NCBI GenBank assembly: GCA_000961695.1
Contig: LADW01000089.1
Span: forward strand, 62,001 to 126,000
Origin: Hyphomonadaceae bacterium BRH_c29
GTDB taxonomy: Bacteria; Pseudomonadota; Alphaproteobacteria; Caulobacterales; Hyphomonadaceae
Reading direction: 5' to 3'
DNA length: 64,000 nt
Shown: positions 63,320 to 64,000 of the stretch, piece by piece
Numbering within the stretch: the stretch's first letter is position 1
How the letters are laid out: the number at the start of each line of letters is the position of its first letter
Made by a program: the position numbers and the translations under genes
The notes under the pieces: model-generated
The model's database searches: none
What the model saw: the letters and a program-made list of their open reading frames with translations, nothing else
Told to the model about the DNA's origin: nothing

Positions 63320-64000
63320 ATGTGGTCGCGTTTCCGTTCGTTTGCTGTCCTGCTTGCTCTGGCTGCGTGCCAGACCCAGCCTGCGCCTATCACCATCATC
63401 ACGCCGGAGCCTCTGCCGGGGCCGGCTCCTGTTGTGCAGCGGCCGCTTCCAGCCTGGGAATCGCCGACCGAATTTGCCGACCTTCCGAACTGGACCAATG
63501 TTGGCCTTGAGCCGGCGGTCAGCGCATTCAAACGGTCTTGTGAGAAGTTCGCTGACAAGAGTCTGAACGCGGGCCTGTCGTCTTCCGCGCCCTGGGCCGG
63601 GCGGGTGGAAGACTGGGCGGCGCCGTGCGGCTCTCTGGCGGCGGCCCGCAGTGATGATGAGGCCCGCGCCCTGATCGAGCAGGCGTTTGTGCCGATTGAA
63701 GTGCTCTCGCCCGATGGGGCCAGCCGGTTCACTGGCTATTTCGAGCCAACGTATGAAGCCCGGCGCACGCCGACGCCGCCTTTCACAGAACCGGTTCCCG
63801 CAATTCCCGCAGACCTGATCCCGAATGGCGGCCATCCGTTGCAGCGCCTGCCGAACGGCAAGACCCGCGCCTATCCAGCCCGGGCGCAGATCACGACCTC
63901 TGGCGTGCAGGCGATTGCCTACGCCCATCCGGCGGATGTGTTCTTCCTGCAGATCCAGGGATCGGGCCGCCTGAAATTTCCGGACGGCTCCACCATGAGA
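63320..64000 (+). CDS. mltA: Membrane-bound lytic murein transglycosylase A, C-terminus off window
   Basis: The first 227 codons are present. The signal MWSRFRSFAVLLALAAC is a lipoprotein signal. Then PWAGRVEDWAAPCGSL, RFTGYFEPTYEARRTP and DVFFLQIQGSGRLKFPDGST match the MltA barrel; FTGYFEP and LQIQGSGRL are the strongest marks. It cleaves the glycan strands of peptidoglycan. The gene continues beyond the right edge. Start ATG 63320 leaves a 59-bp gap from the Tim44-like gene; no clear ribosome site. Confidence 0.9.
   Translation, partial: MWSRFRSFAVLLALAACQTQPAPITIITPEPLPGPAPVVQRPLPAWESPTEFADLPNWTNVGLEPAVSAFKRSCEKFADKSLNAGLSSSAPWAGRVEDWAAPCGSLAAARSDDEARALIEQAFVPIEVLSPDGASRFTGYFEPTYEARRTPTPPFTEPVPAIPADLIPNGGHPLQRLPNGKTRAYPARAQITTSGVQAIAYAHPADVFFLQIQGSGRLKFPDGSTMR

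Noticed and set aside
1-64000. CRISPR arrays, rRNA operons, tRNA genes, tmRNA or SRP RNA
   Set aside because: Scanning the intergenic gaps by eye gave no regularly spaced repeats and no recognisable cores of these RNAs. A covariance-model search was not possible here and could still reveal small RNAs.

Overview
The window is a GC-rich (about 60-65% by eye) chromosomal segment from an alphaproteobacterium of the Caulobacter/Hyphomonas group; a marine Hyphomonadaceae (Hyphomonas- or Henriciella-like) is the best guess. The grounds are the gene order around the origin (hemE | origin | ppsR-maf-aroE-coaE-dnaQ, with rho-mnmE-mnmG-rsmG-parA-parB and holA-lptE-leuS nearby), perfect parS sites, a dense cluster of GANTC (CcrM-type) sites in the presumed origin, a CenR-like regulator, an NtrZ-like protein and many TonB/c-di-GMP type genes. 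No rRNA, tRNA, CRISPR array, insertion sequence or prophage was recognised.

Layout. 1-7 kb: aroB and aroK on the minus strand, then a small membrane protein, a large secreted protein of unknown function, a DUF3604 lipoprotein, a DUF2721 membrane protein and xerD. 7-12 kb: two tiny membrane proteins, a malyl-CoA lyase resembling the Chloroflexus enzyme, a TonB-C-like lipoprotein, an NTF2-like protein, a GNAT and an EAL phosphodiesterase. 12-22 kb: the histidine genes hisB, hisH-hisA, hisF and hisE, broken up by an M20 hydrolase plus cupin, by a low-GC islet (XRE regulator, ImmA/IrrE protease, DUF2188, Cys-rich mini-protein) and by a diguanylate cyclase. 22-29 kb: accessory functions (GNAT, DUF6065, ProX-type deacylase, TonB-dependent receptor, TPR-sulfotransferase, aldo/keto reductase). 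29-44 kb: ftsK, amt, a UbiH-type monooxygenase, the cnoX-lonN-trm112-DUF971 operon, lolA, xthA, a GNAT-cenR pair, an L,D-transpeptidase, PLPBP, a ThiE-like protein, an NtrZ-like protein and a porin. 44-64 kb: the conserved origin-proximal core DUF3576-leuS-lptE-holA / parB-parA-rsmG-mnmG / mnmE-rho / hemJ-hemH-hemE / oriC / ppsR-maf-aroE-coaE-dnaQ / secB / tim44 / mltA.

Functionally the right third joins chromosome segregation (ParABS), replication (oriC, holA, dnaQ), tRNA modification (MnmEG) and haem synthesis (HemE, HemH, HemJ). The most interesting non-coding signal is the hemE-ppsR gap: ten GANTC sites in 238 bp, six of them inside copies of a GACTCACAGG-like repeat on both strands, next to a CtrA-like TTAA-N7-TAAA site. 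Other notable signals are three his transcription units with a Caulobacter-type -10 box exactly 7 nt before the ATG (predicted leaderless mRNAs), a helically phased 11-bp repeat before hisF, and a long imperfect hairpin upstream of ftsK.
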